This document shows positions 1 to 12,062 of a stretch of 64,000 nt of DNA, piece after piece. The number at the start of each line of letters is the position of its first letter. Position 1 is the first letter of the stretch. A program made the translations under genes and the position numbers. The notes beneath the pieces were generated by a model, which worked only from the letters and a program-made list of their open reading frames with translations, was not told where the DNA came from and did no database searches. This stretch comes from Blasia pusilla. Taxonomy: Eukaryota > Marchantiophyta > Marchantiopsida > Blasiales. The stretch is taken from assembly GCA_050084515.1 (NCBI GenBank), contig CM114272.1:40610001-40674000 (forward strand). The letters are read 5' to 3'.

Positions 1-1
1 A

Positions 2-322
2 GGCCTTGGGAAATATCCTCTGTATGAACACTCAAGGTCATCTGAAGAAGGGATAGAGTTCCTTTTGGCATCCCCAAAGTCTGGACCCTCTGAAGGGCTT
101 AACCGCGTACCCCAATACGGGCTTCTTATCGTTCTTGACTTTATGTTTCTCTTGTGTGTTGAAGGTTTACTATCCCTTGTTGGTGGTAGCACTATATCTA
201 ACTCAGAGTCACGTTTGCTGTACTATCTTGAGAAAGCGGAGACCATTTATCGCTCTCTTGGGCCATTAGATTTGCACTCTTTATGCCATAATGTTTCTTG
301 GATGGAGCCATATCTTTGCTAA
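2..322 (+). other. Unrecognised reading frame open at the window edge
   Basis: One frame stays open from the first bases of the window to a TAA at 320-322, about 106 codons, with no ATG near its left end, so any real start lies outside. The translation has a hydrophobic stretch in its middle (LLIVLDFMFLLCVEGLL). I do not recognise a family. It could be the last exon of a gene to the left or a retroelement fragment. The downstream sequence has no clear terminator or homologous repeat. Confidence 0.2.
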
Positions 323-432
323 TAGTCGTCCCTCTACCTTGTGTTGATTTCATTGCAGACGTTCTCGTTGCCATGCTTCTTGATACTTGATGGATTTGAG
401 CAACCCTTCTTGCTGGACTTGTTCAGAGACGA

Positions 433-570
433 GTTGCAGAGCAAGGAGCTAAGCTGAAGAGCCAGAAGCAAAGCATGAGAGCTGGAGTGAAGTAGGATGC
501 GTTGTAGAGCAAGGAGCTAAGCTGAAGAGCGAAGTAGGAGAGCCAAGGGCGAAGTAGGAGAGGTAGGAGC
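433..570. repeat. Purine-rich direct repeat block
   Basis: A 30 bp segment at 433-462 recurs at 501-530 with one difference (spacing 68 bp). It is followed by shorter GAAGTAGGAG reiterations at 531 and about 549. It is non-coding and looks like a decayed minisatellite. Confidence 0.7.
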
Positions 571-769
571 GAGCTTATAGCTCAAATGCTCATAGGCGAG
601 AGCAATTGATGCAAGCAGACCTCCAATGCTTCGAACAACCTGCAATGTATTGCGAACACAACTTAGCTAGTATGATCAAGTTTGTAGTGAGCATCAAGTG
701 TATCAGATAATCGCTCAGATTGCATGAACACATACAATAGTAGAGTTGCAGAGAAAGAATAGTAGCCTA

Positions 770-922
770 CACAACATGGAAGGCATGAAAGACTTGGAAC
801 TTGAGTAAAGCTAAAATCCGCACAACATGGAAGGCATGAAAGACTTGGAACTTGAGTAAAGCGAAAAATTGCAGAACGTGGAAGGCATGAAAGACTTCAA
901 ACTTGAGTAAAGTTGAAAATTG
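770..922. repeat. 51 bp tandem repeat, three copies
   Basis: Units at 770-820, 821-871 and 872-922 share the core GGAAGGCATGAAAGACTT and differ at only a few positions. The period is exactly 51 bp, a multiple of three, which gives a repetitive reading frame on the minus strand. There is no sign that it is a gene. Confidence 0.85.
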
Positions 923-1280
923 CACTATTCTATTGTGGGAAACTGAGCAGAGAATGAATGACCTTATTGCATGTCGATCTAATCGATTGTCACACGACCT
1001 AGAAATGGACAATTAACGAACTTGTCAAGCGTTTAAATATTGGTGAAAAACCCCTCTCTAGTTTGAAACCCTAAGTTGGAGGCCGCCGTAACGGTCAAGA
1101 GAACACCACACTAACCGTTTCAAATTTGAACACTCTTATCATAACCCTAACTCGGAGGACTCTGGCCACTACTTTCGACCTTTGGAAGGAGCGTGAATGC
1201 TCCGAGCAAGTTGGAAGGAAATTTTGTGTCCATTAAACAATAAACTTTTGTGGGACTACACCTGGCAAATAGCGGTTGGC

Positions 1281-1333
1281 TGAAAAAGACAGGTGTCAAT
1301 GTTTAGGGTAAACATTGACACCTATCTTTTTCA
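1281..1333. repeat. Short perfect-type hairpin (24 bp arms)
   Basis: Arm 1281-1304 is the reverse complement of arm 1310-1333 with a single mismatch, around a 5 nt loop. The flanks do not extend the pairing. It could be a fold-back element or the core of a small-RNA precursor. Sequence alone does not decide. Confidence 0.75.
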
Positions 1334-1902
1334 GAGCATATAAAGTACGTATAAGAGCATAAAAGTAAAGATGGAAAGATGGTGGTGGAAAAGTGGAAGG
1401 TGATCATGAAAAAGTTCCGAGAATGTGGGATGTTGTTCGTTGATGATGCCATCGAGTGATGGAGTCCATGCAGAATCCAGGTGCGCGGTCTACTTTCTCG
1501 TGAGCCGCGGGTTTTTAAGTCAACAACAATGGCTGGCCTAGGAGGGTGGGGAGATAAGCGATGTAACCAGATTCTGAAACCAGATCGAAACAGTGAGGGG
1601 CCGTGGGTCTCCCTCTCCCTCATGTACGGGCACTCCGCCCGATCCTGCCTCCTGCACCTCGAGATACACATGAGTGCCCCGGCGGCCCTGGAAAGAAGCT
1701 AAGGGAGAGGAATGTCAGCCTCTCGGGAGCGGAGGGGTTGAATGGGGACAGAAGAGACGAGACAGGACGTGCTTCGGATCAGAGCTTCTCAGTCTCTGAG
1801 TCGCCTGTCCCATTCGCTTGTCTGGTGCGTACGTAGATAGAACCCGCTGCGCCGTACATCATCCTCTCCTCTTTCTCCCTCTCTCTGTGTGATGTCTTCA
1901 TG

Positions 1903-1910
1903 TATATATA
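1903..1910 (+). promoter_or_regulatory. Candidate TATA box of the RETICULATA-RELATED gene
   Basis: TATATATA lies about 155 bp upstream of the preferred ATG at 2059, just after a CT-rich stretch (1862-1890) typical of plant core promoters. It would place transcription start near 1935 and give a 5' leader of roughly 120 bases. Confidence 0.45.
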
Positions 1911-2058
1911 CTACAGGCGTCCATCGGCGCACCTCCGTGCAGCCATTTCCGTCTGACAAGCTAGAGACTGCTCGCCTTGTGTTGTAGAGCGAAGCGAATA
2001 GAGAGGACAGGAGAGGAGAGTGGGTGCGGAGTGGGATTGTCTGAAGAAGAGAGAGGCA

Positions 2059-5000
2059 ATGGCGCTGATCCTCTCTCCTAGCAGCAAATTGGGGTCCGGT
2101 TTCTGCTCCTCTCTTGGGTTGTCGTTGCCGGTGGGAAGAGCGTCAGCGAGTGGCAATGCTCGAGTGTGCATGCTTGGCGGCTCGCGAGGAGGGTGGTCGC
2201 AGGACGCATTCAGGGTTGTGGTGCTTGGGACGGGTTGCGAGAGACACCTGAGCGTGAGCAATGAAGGGTTGCTACGGATTGGCTCTGGGTCTGGGAGACA
2301 GGGAAATTGGCAGCTGAATGCGTCCGATGTGGAGCTCGCTAGTGGTGGGGGAGACGGTGGCAGCAGCGTTGGCGGAAACGGGGATGGAAATGGGAATGGG
2401 GGAGATGGATTCTCTGGGGATGGTGCCGGAGAGGGGTGCGGGAGCAGCGAGAACCGGAACGAGGCCATTGCTGTTTTGGCGACGTTGGGAAGGTCTTTGG
2501 AAAGCTTGCCAGCCGACATGGTGACTGCAGTCAAGGCGGGAAAAGTTCCGGCTTCGGTCATGGAGCGTTTTCTAGAACTCGAGAAGGCGCCATTCCGAAA
2601 CTGGCTCATGCAGTTCGGGGGATTCAAAGAGCGCTTGTTGGCTGATGATCTGTTCTTGACGAAAGTTGGGATTGAATGCGGAGTCGGGATCTTCACGAAG
2701 GTGGATCTTGCGGTTTTGTGAATCTTGTTCTGAACTACGTCATCTCGTTGTTTCTCTCAGATTTGTATCCCAGTTATCCTGCAAGTCAATGACTCCTAAA
2801 GCTATTGAGTTCAGTTTCACGTCTGTCCGTACCCTCAGCCAGGCTTTACGTTGTGTATGCAGGCCGGACGCTGTCAGGCTAATCTGGCCGCGTGCTATGT
2901 TGTGCTTCACACCTTCACGGCTAATCGGTAATGGCTCGGTCGCCCTTCTGTTTGTGTCCCTTGCAGACGGCAGCTGAGCTGGAAAGGCGCCGAGAGAACT
3001 TCTCTAAGGAACTTGATTTCGTCGTAGCAGACGTGGTAAGAATTTCTCGTATGAATCCGTGCATGTCCAGGTGCCTTCTGGGTCATGGGCAGAAGAATGA
3101 GAACCCCTCTGGTAGAAATGGCACGGGTGCCTCGAATTTCTCTTTGTTGATCCGGCCATTTGATTTCAATCACTGGCGCTTTGGGTCAGGCAGCCCTAAG
3201 TTGCATGGAACGGGTTTCAGAGGAAACTCTTTCCTGTTGGGAATCTGGACGCTTGTCGGGAATCTGGACGCCAACTTTAAAGTCTGTGAAGTAGTTTATG
3301 TTCTCGTACTGTTCCTATTTCGTCTCCAGTAAAACTCACGGATTGAAACATATAAGTCTCTGTACTTTTTCCAATGTCATGGCGACTTTGTAGTAATATG
3401 AGACACGTTTGAAGGTCACTGAACCCAAGTATGCATATGTATTCACAGGTGATGGCCCTCATTGCCGACTTCATGTTAGTGTGGCTTCCTGCACCGACAG
3501 TGGCCTTGCGCCCTGCTCTTGCCAAGAATGCTGGAAAAATCGCATCTTTCTTCTACAAGTGTCCAGACAACGCCTTCCAAGTACGCTGCCCATCTTCTGG
3601 AATAGTTTGTGCAGCTATAGCATGTACAGCATACACTTGTCTAATGTATGCAGTTCTTTATTGTTCTATGTTCGTGAATTCTTGTCATGTCTCATTTGTC
3701 ATGGAGGTAATGGCACCATGATTGCCACGGTGCAGGTTGCCCTTAAAGGAACGTCGTACTCAGCATTGCAGCGGGTGGGGGCGATTGTGGTATGTGGCCT
3801 CTTCTTTTAATGACTCAATTTTCATACTTTAGTGACTTTGTGGCGGTAGTTACATGATGGAATGGGAGTAATCTGACCTTACATTATACCAACTTTGAAT
3901 TTATTGTCGAGTTGTTCTACGTGTGTCCTGACTTATAAGCCCATGGTGATGACTTGTCTCCGATGATTCACAGAGAAATGGTTCAAAGTTACTTGTGGTG
4001 GGAACATCTGCCTCTCTGGTATGTACCTTAGTTTAGGTATCTGAACTGTTAACTGATTTCTTACCATTTTTACCAAGTAGCTAAAAGCAGGACAATCCGG
4101 AATGTAAGTTAGAAGGAGATTATCTTTTATCAGGTCAACAGCCTCAATGTTGAAGGATCATACCAGTGTAGGTATTGGAAACTTAAGTCACTTTCTGGCT
4201 TGGTTGTGATGTAGATCGGTACAGCAACAACTAATACTCTGATAAACATAAGAAAGGCAGTGGACAAAGATTTTATTGGTGCTGCTGAGGATGTGCCAAT
4301 TGTGTCGACCAGTTTGGCTTATGGAGTGTACATGGCTGTCTCAAGTAACTTAAGGTACAGAATTTAGACTTTGTTGAAATGTTGAAGGGCTACACAGTGA
4401 ACTTAAGGGCTATTATTATGCAAATGAGATCTCAAAAAGGGAGAGGTGCAAGTTTGTTTACTGTACTGCAAATTTCAGTTCACGGGGTATTACTTGCCAC
4501 TCTCCCAATGTTACTTGATGATGGAATGTCTGTACACATCTTTGATAGATTAGAGTCAAATCTTTTTTGTTAGATCTCACTGGTGGTGCTATGATTCTCT
4601 TGGTTGAATTTGACCAACAAGTTGCAGTGGATATGTTCACTTGACTGCAAATGGTTGTCTGGCCGTGTGTTTGGATAATGGACAAACAACTTGGTTTTAC
4701 TATTAGGAATGCTAGCGTGCTGGAAAGGGTAATTCTGATAGGGTGAAAGACCGTATCAGTAGGATGGATATAATTTCAAGAGGTACTTTGGATTCTTCAT
4801 GTGGAGTATGTAGTATGCAAACATACCTGAGTGGAGGTCTTTTCTGCTGTGCCTGGTGCCCAGGTATCAAATCTTAGCTGGAGTGGTGGAGCAGCGAATT
4901 TTGGAGCCATTATTGCATAAACATAAATTGGTGCTGGGCGCATCCTCTTTTGCTGTCCGAACAGCCAACACTTTCTTGGGCTCATTATTGTAAGTCACAC

Positions 5001-5297
5001 TCTAAAACTTTAAAACATGAGGAGACTGTAATTTTCCAGTTGCACTAACACCTGTTATCTGGATGATTTGAAGGGAATGAGAGGTGTGGACTGGTGAATT
5101 ATAGTTGTCAAAGGCAACCCCAAGGTCTAAAACGAGTAGTGCCTTGCTCTTATTGTGATGGGAAGGCAAAACAAGCTTGAAACAGGTGTTTTATTCACAA
5201 TCACTGACGAAACCTTTTTGTTCCTATTGCTGGATTGTTGTTGTGCAGATGGGTAGATTATGCCCGATGGGTAGGTGTACAGAAAGTTCGCGAATAG
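2059..5297 (+). CDS. RETICULATA-RELATED family protein (DUF3411), eight exons, probably plastid envelope
   Basis: Exons read as 2059-2700, 2967-3035, 3449-3580, 3736-3789, 3974-4018, 4215-4354, 4864-4989 and 5249-5297, all with GT-AG introns. They join into an uninterrupted frame of 418 codons plus TAG. The second exon begins TAAELERRRENF, the third contains ADFMLVWLPAPTV and ends DNAFQ, the sixth contains VPIVSTSLAYGVYMA, and the seventh and eighth meet at FLGSLLWVDYARWVG. These are hallmark blocks of plant RETICULATA-RELATED proteins, membrane proteins of the chloroplast envelope whose loss gives reticulate leaves in Arabidopsis. The first 65 or so residues are Ser/Gly-rich and positively charged, fitting a transit peptide. 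A Gly/Asp-rich linker follows at about residues 95-130, then the conserved membrane domain. An in-frame ATG at 2020 would add 13 residues, but the 2059 start (MALILSP) looks more like a transit peptide. All conserved blocks are intact, so it is probably functional. Confidence 0.93.
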
Positions 5298-7366
5298 AGG
5301 TCGGCTTTAAGTCTCAAACTTTGGTCTTTTCTGATATTTGTGACGAAAAAATATCATTGTATTGTCAATCCTTACAGCTGGTTTGCCATCAGATAGTCAC
5401 CCTTTTTGTTGCGCGATCAAAAGTCTTGTTATCATGAATGAAAAGTGTGATGGTTTGCCATAGAATTGGCTATGGTGGAGCCATGCAGAGTCCGGTATCT
5501 CTGGTTCATTCACAACTTCTATGCTCATTCACAACCCAAGGGCCCAAACTCACAGCCATTAAAATCTGGGATGAAAATGGTAGCTACCATTTTCATGCTA
5601 GAGCTCACCTGTTTGACCTGTGTGAGATACCAGACGGGTTTTCCTAATCGACAGCAATACAATTAGAAATTGCAGCTGCAAAGCAGTGTTCTCACCACCT
5701 GAACCCAATTCAGGGCTTATTTGACCCCCAAAGGTAGACAGTAGGCTCATGGCTCCACCTCAGAGAAAGCACCTGTACTCAGGTTTTGTTTCCTCATGGG
5801 TGCTCTTTTGTCACCAGGCCAGTATAGCAAGATCTCTGTGTAGCTCCCAGTCTCCATGTGTGCTACAATACAGGACAATACCCTGCGCTCTGTGAGTGAA
5901 ATAGATTCACTTGTTATCATTAGTCCAGCAGTAATCATAGCCTTGCCAGGGTCCTCTTCACCATGGCAGGCCCCCGGAAGGACAGATGATTCAGTGCTCC
6001 TCCCCTCCCTTCTCGTACGACACACCCATGAGGTAAGGGACAAGATGTAGACATCCACTCTAGGTACAACATGAGGGAGCAAATCTAGATCCTTGTGTTG
6101 GATCTGTGAGCCATAGCAGAAACAGGTGTTTGCTTGAGGAGTACAGGGTAGTAGGGTGATTGTGGTAGGGAAATAGCCACTGCTTTATACTGGCTAGATC
6201 CCAGTTCTCTTGAGGGAGTAGTGATATTACCAAGGTTTATGGTCAGGGATGCTAGCTCATTGTGGTAAATAATACAACTGGGTGGAAATGGGTAGAAATG
6301 GGTAGATTTCTGATGGTTGAAATCTGTAGTTTCTGCTTTTGAATTGTTATGGGAGTCAAGATTCATGAAAAGGTTCAATTGTATCATGCCTCTTTCCGAC
6401 TAGAGCCTTTGCTAGACGCCACAAACTATCCATGCTTGACTATAACCATTCATGTTCATCCCAGCAAGAGGTGTTGTTTCATGGTCTTTGTTTGTCCATT
6501 TTTTATACGGGAAAGAGGCATATGGAGTTGATGCCCAATTTTTGGTAGAATGTTGAATATGGGGATAAATCCTATCACCTTGGGACTGTTGGGAGCACAC
6601 ACATAACTCCCAAGAATATTGTTATATAAGCTTGCAAATTTTTTTGAAGAATTAGTGTTTAAGTGTTATCAATTTTTTCATAGGAGTTGAGGCCATGAAT
6701 TATAAAAGCACCATTGCCCGTCATATATTGAAGTGATGATGCAAACAAATATTCAATTCATGATGATGTGGAGCAAAAAGTTACACATAGTGTTATACAA
6801 AATGGCTTGCGACTTTAACATGCGAGTGTGAATCAGTGACCATTTTTGTGAGATTGCCACAATCATCAGGCAAAGGAGAAATTTCCAATTTTGGTGGTAA
6901 CTCTTTTGTTGGGGATAGAAAGGTAATTTTTATTTTATTTTAGAGAGCAAGCAAGTGAAACTTTTTACTTGGAGGTGGAAGTGAATGAAACTCTTATTTG
7001 TAGAGAGTTGATTCAATTTTTGAAGAAGTTTGTCCAAGTTATTTAACATTTAATGAATTGACCCTTTTCTAAAGGAGTTAATGTAGTTTGAAACAAAAAC
7101 AAAAAAAGATAAAATTTTGAATAAAGATTAAAACAGAACCCATATGCACACATTTATGTCCATGGTTGGTCATGCACACATAAAATTGACATTACAACCA
7201 TTCATCATTTATTGTAATACCTTCAACCAACTTCCCACCCTTTGTGGATGATCATTTGACTAGTCACAAGAAAGGAGCTACCTGGTTGATGGGATAAAAT
7301 TCATAGTTTTGCTTTGTTATGCTTGGTGACTAGTATCTCCTTAATGTCAATCGACTAGAGTGTCAT
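5298..7366. other. Spacer after RETICULATA-RELATED; no gene seen
   Basis: The first few hundred bases should include the 3' UTR. I see no conserved coding block on either strand, only short chance frames. The stretch 6600-7100 is AT-rich. Confidence 0.6.
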
Positions 7367-7376
7367 GACGTAGGTA

Positions 7377-7699
7377 AGTTTGCATGTGGACAAGGTCCGC
7401 GCCCGTGGACACGCTCATGTCCGTAGACTTACGTCCGTCCTATGGAAGGACTTGTTCATGTGGACCTCATCTCCCTCTTCTTTCTCATCTTCCTCATTTG
7501 CCTCCATATTTCCCACTTTCTCGTTTTTTCATTCCACCACCTCCACTCCCTCCTTCATTATAGCCCGCATGGCACCCTCCCTTGCCTTGCTTCCACCACG
7601 AGCTTTAATTGTGGGCCCCATCTCATGCAATTAATGTATGAGGACATGTCCATACTTTTCTGTCATAGGGAAAAACTTGTCCATTTTTGTGCAACCATG
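7377..7699 (+). mobile_element. MITE-like non-autonomous element, copy 1
   Basis: This ~323 bp segment is homologous along its whole length to an inverted copy at about 33231-33579. Both start with a TTGCATGTGGACAA-type end, share GTAGACTTACGTC and CCTATGGAAGGACTT blocks, and finish in a TTTTTGTGCAACCATG end. The two ends share only a short inverted match (GGTTGCA-like). The flanks GACGTAGGTA (7367-7376) and GATGTAGGTA (7700-7709) look like a 9-10 bp target-site duplication, which would fit a Mutator-type MITE. The open frames inside are not conserved between copies, so it is non-coding. Confidence 0.6.
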
Positions 7700-7709
7700 G
7701 ATGTAGGTA

Positions 7710-9284
7710 GCCGCAACGCGGTTTCGATTTGTATGTCATACCACTCATGGCTGCACTGCACCGTCATGATCTGAGGAGCAAAGTGTGTGATGTTGAAAGA
7801 GGCAAGGAGGGGATGTCATTATTTTTCGCATCATGTCATTGAGAGTTGAGCCATTCGTAATTATCATTGCCATACCATACCACCGTAAGCACACTACATC
7901 ACTGAGGAGGATAGAGTATTGTTAGCATCAAGAAGTACAACAAGCTAACTAAAGGAGTTTGTCTCTACAACCAAGTTGGGATCAAGTTTACAATTACTAA
8001 GAAGCCACATCGACATCAATGTTAGATTACTCATTATGGTCTTTTTACACGCACTTGGGAGGAATTTCTGGATGTTAGTTGTTTGTTGTAGTATTCGGGT
8101 TGAATGCATGTTGGGAGCATTATTGATATATGAGGATAGGAGACATAGATATGTGTGGTATGTCCATGCTGCTAGTTGTTGGATGTTGATGAGATGATAG
8201 ATTAACATAGAGTGTTATCACACGGCATCGTACCCAAGTGCCTACCATCTCCCTAGGAATCTCTCCAAGTCACTTGCCTATATGAGATCGTGACAATGAA
8301 TCCCTTATAATTAAATTATGTCCATAATGATGCCTTAGCTTAACCTTGAAACACGACCAAACATGCATCATAATTAGTTCCTTTTTCATGGACTTTATCG
8401 ATTAGAGAGGATATCACGCCTTTTAGGATAGATCGACGAGATCTAGTAGAATGCCTTTGGAGATACTAGAGGGCATCCTCAAGAGATCGAGGATGACTTA
8501 CAAAGGCCAGAGATAACCTGAGAGAGTTAGGATGAAACTCCATATATGGAGTTTCATCATAGATGGGGAGTTGTACTTGAATTATGGGGAGAACTGGATT
8601 ACTAGTAATTATAATAGCCATCAAAAGGGCATTAGGGGTTTGTAAATGAAATCGTTCATAGTCTGGATCTTCCGGGGCTCTCTTTGTACCAACCTTAGGG
8701 TTTGTATTAAATGGGGCTTAGCAAATTCGTATCAAATGAAAATTTTAAGGTCACATGGATCTATGAGTTTGTATGAATGAAGCTTATTCACAATTAATTA
8801 AGTCACACGAAACTTAGTTAAAGTCACACAAAATCTATTAAATTTATAATATGCATCTCCATACAGGACTCTCAATCTCACGGCTCACAAAATCACACTA
8901 GTCATGGTATACACTAGATAGCCTGCCTCGTAAAGAAAAAAAGAGAGGCTCACATGTAAGGGCCGTAATTATTTGTTTGAATCAATCACTACTCTTACCA
9001 GTACTTACTTGGTCTCATCCCATTTGTGAGCACCACATTGTATCAATTTTGTTTAGCTAGTACTATGTGCGAGATCTATACTTGTGTTGCCTAAATAAAT
9101 ATAAAAATTTCTTTGCTACCAAAATAGTTGTTGCTTATTGCTTGACTACCATATGTCAAATCAGACATATTCCTGCAAATCAAGAAGTTATCCTTTCTTA
9201 GTAATATAGATGTATCACCTACATCATATTTTTGGCTTTTTTCTTCATGTATTTTATTTGTAATAGTTTATTTTTAGTCTTATG

Positions 9285-9346
<62 letters not shown>

Positions 9347-10969
9347 TGTATATCCATCTTGACCACCCCCAACATTTTTTTGCTTTATTTTCTCCTTATC
9401 ATTCTTGTTATATAAATATTTCATGCATATATATATATATATACCATCCATTCTTCTATTATTTCTCATTTATCTTATTTATTCATATTTCCATTCGTAT
9501 CATTTGTTGTTTTGGCCTTGCGTAACTACTCCACCGTCCTTTCCAAGTTTTATTATATCTTTAAGTTTCATAATTGTTTGACGAATTTCAAAATTTGAAT
9601 AGTTTACCAGTTATCACTAGGGATAGGATATTGTCTAATATCGTGGAGAGTAGCAAGTTAATACAAATACGTGAATTTTGATTCTTTTATCATGCTAATA
9701 ATTTATAATATGGGTCAAAGTAGTGTGTGTTGTTTGTGCAATCTTACTATGAAAATAAGATATTCGTATCAAAGTAAGCCCTAAAGCTAGCTTTAGCTCC
9801 TATTGTCCATGAGTTAGGATGGAGACCTAGAAGTTTGACATTAGCATAAATTGCACCAATGATATTGATCTTCGATTATGACAAGACTAAAAAAACAAAA
9901 TTTTTAAATAAAAAATTCCTTTCTTCATACTCACATTGAATGCTTATATGACTTGTGGATACCTCTAAGCTTTGTTTAGTGAGTTTGGGGAAGTGAAATG
10001 AGATAGGGACATTCGGTGAATTTTTTGCCAATTTTAAATATCCCATTAAAATTGAGGGAAATAGGAAGGAAAGAGGAAATATGAGGATGAATAGAGTTCC
10101 ATCCAACAAATTTCTCTCCACAACAGGATATTTTTTTTCATAAAAATGTCTATAAGGTAGAATGTCCCGCGCTTTAAACTTGTTTCGTATCCATATCCAA
10201 TTTCCCAACTTTTGGACCAGAGTATAACATCTTATTGGGACAAAAAATTTATGTTTTTTCCATACAGGAAGTAAAATAACTTTATGCACCAATTTCACTA
10301 TCATTACATTGGAAGAGAATAACTGCATGCAAGAGGAATATGAGGTCATCATAAGAGTAATACAAATAGACGCGAGTTAGATTAATCATTGTATGACATC
10401 CACATATGAAACTAATTTTACTTTTTAAAGTTCCTATATAATTTTTTTTAAAGAGGCCGTTTTCTAGTATCTAGAGTTTGTTATGTTGATTAATTGACTA
10501 TTGTTTGTGAATCTAAAGACAAGAGAAAAATTACTATTTCTTCCACCAAGACCTCAAAAAAGACATACAATGATTTTACAATTGTAAGATTTTATCTTTA
10601 ACATTCCTATTGTATAATTGCAACTACTATTAATCTGATGCAAATACTTTGGAGAGTCAAAGTAAAATAAAATAAATCTCCTTATTCTACCAACTCCTTA
10701 AAAAAGGCTAATTTTCTTAAGCGTTCCTATTTCCATTCCTTAGAAGAGGCTTTACTATGACCTAAAGCTACGAGATTGGTTGCTATTGTATAAACTCTTT
10801 AGCACTACTAGTGCTTGATCTCCCAAAGTTTACTCAAACATTTTTACTCTTAAGACTCCTCCGATCCACGACATCATGTATAAGATACGCATAATGCACT
10901 AGTTACCATTTGACCATTGACCTACATCATACCCTATAAAGTCCATGAATATTTCTCTCAATCTCCTCT
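7710..10969. other. AT-rich spacer; no gene seen
   Basis: No recognisable protein family on either strand. The segment 8410-8446 recurs in inverted orientation at 11570-11606. The (TA)n tract inside is listed separately. The longest frame (9876-10352, minus) has no family signature and an AT-rich composition like its surroundings. Confidence 0.55.
9289..9343. repeat. (TA)n microsatellite
   Basis: About 27 uninterrupted TA dinucleotides, followed by ATGCATGTA. A shorter (TA) tract occurs at 9427-9443. It can form a cruciform and is likely polymorphic in length. Confidence 0.95.
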
Positions 10970-11733
10970 ATATCGTGTGCATACACATCGTTGCACAATA
11001 TACATCGCTGTCACCAAACATACACGATCCCATGCTAACTCATGGCATCCATACACAGAGGCGAGAAGTACCAAAATATCTCTAATAAAGTAAGATCTAA
11101 TCTCTCTCACAACACCATAGTTCTCACATATGTGCACTCTCACATGTCTCTCTCAATTTCAAACCAAACCCACTCTCCTAATGAGAGGTTTGGGTTACAC
11201 ACACAAGGCAAGCAAGACCATAGCTCCGCCGCCTCATGCCAAGAGGTTCAACAAAGAGAGAATGAGCTCTCAAGTTCTCTCTCCTTGAGGTATACCCCTC
11301 CCCTCTCCCAAGCTCTCTCCATGGTAACCTATTCTCCCAAGTCACCTCCTTGGCTCTTGACCTCATGGAGGAGGTCAAGGGACACTTACCAAAAATATAA
11401 AGTCGATCATATACTCAAAATGATATTTACCTAAAATAGTAAGTTTCTCAATATGGCTCTAAATGAGCCGAAACGAAGGGAAACCTGCTCTCTCAGGTTT
11501 TCGGGGGCCTCAACAGGTCATTCTCGACCTATTGAGCATGTACTCCACTACTCACAAAGGCGCTCTACTACATCTCACCGATCTATCCTAAAAGACGTGA
11601 CAGCTATCGTGCGCATACACATTGCTACACAATATACATCGCTGTCATCGAACACACAAACAAACACACACGATCCCATGCTAACTCATGGCATCCATAC
11701 ACAGAGGCGAGAAGTACCAAAATATTTCCAATC
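10970..11733. repeat. Direct repeat pair of about 115 bp
   Basis: 10970-11085 and 11604-11733 match closely, sharing CGATCCCATGCTAACTCATG and the following CATCCATACACAGAGGCGAG. The second copy has a short ACACACAAACA insertion. About 520 bp separates them. They lie just beyond the 3' end of the gypsy coding region and may be part of its 3' untranslated or LTR region, or a separate duplication. Confidence 0.7.
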
Positions 11734-11906
11734 GTACCCCTAGCTAGTGGTTAGGTCCCTCTAACTCCAGATAGCCATCTATCCTTACCTATCACGACAC
11801 AGATCTCTAAGACACTGAGAGCAGAAAGGCCAGGTGCTCATGTGGCCCCATCGTTAGTCGACTTCTTGTCATCCATGTCACAAAAAAAGTCGAAATCGAA
11901 ACCTAC

Positions 11907-12062
11907 CTAGTATCTCCTCCATGTACATCTGGGACACATCCATCTTCCCCGAGGAACCCTAATGAGAGGTGGCATCAGACATGCCATATGCCCACCTCTC
12001 GAACATCCATCACACACTAGCATCGTGGCCACCACGGGCAGAACCACACAACATATAACGCA
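11907..12062 (-). pseudogene. PHD-finger-like domain at the integrase C-terminus (gypsy copy 1)
   Basis: After the integrase C-terminal region the minus strand reads MLCGSARGGHDA, then, after a frameshift, VCDGCSRGGHMACLMPPL and GRWMCPRC, ending at a TAG. The spacing of Cys and His (a C-x-x-C start with its first Cys now Tyr, then CDGC, GGHMAC, CPRC) is the C4HC3 pattern of PHD fingers. The usual Trp before the His (GWHMAC) is Gly here. PHD fingers read histone-tail marks, so this could have steered integration in the place where chromoviruses use a chromodomain. The function is inferred. Copy 2 is truncated before this point, so the domain cannot be confirmed there. Confidence 0.72.

Noticed and set aside
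770-922. CRISPR-like array
   Set aside because: Direct tandem units without unique spacers, in a plant nuclear context.
1911-2696. 261-codon minus-strand frame rich in Pro and Ser
   Set aside because: Exact antisense of the Gly-rich first exon of RETICULATA-RELATED. Its composition follows from the coding strand.
2907-3173. Minus-strand frame overlapping the second RETICULATA-RELATED exon
   Set aside because: Antisense shadow of exon and intron sequence, with no family signature.
7442-7774. 110-codon frame with a hydrophobic start
   Set aside because: It lies within the MITE-like element, and the corresponding frame is not conserved in the second copy.
9232-9525. Frames with long Tyr/Ile runs
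   Set aside because: Created by the (TA)n microsatellite.
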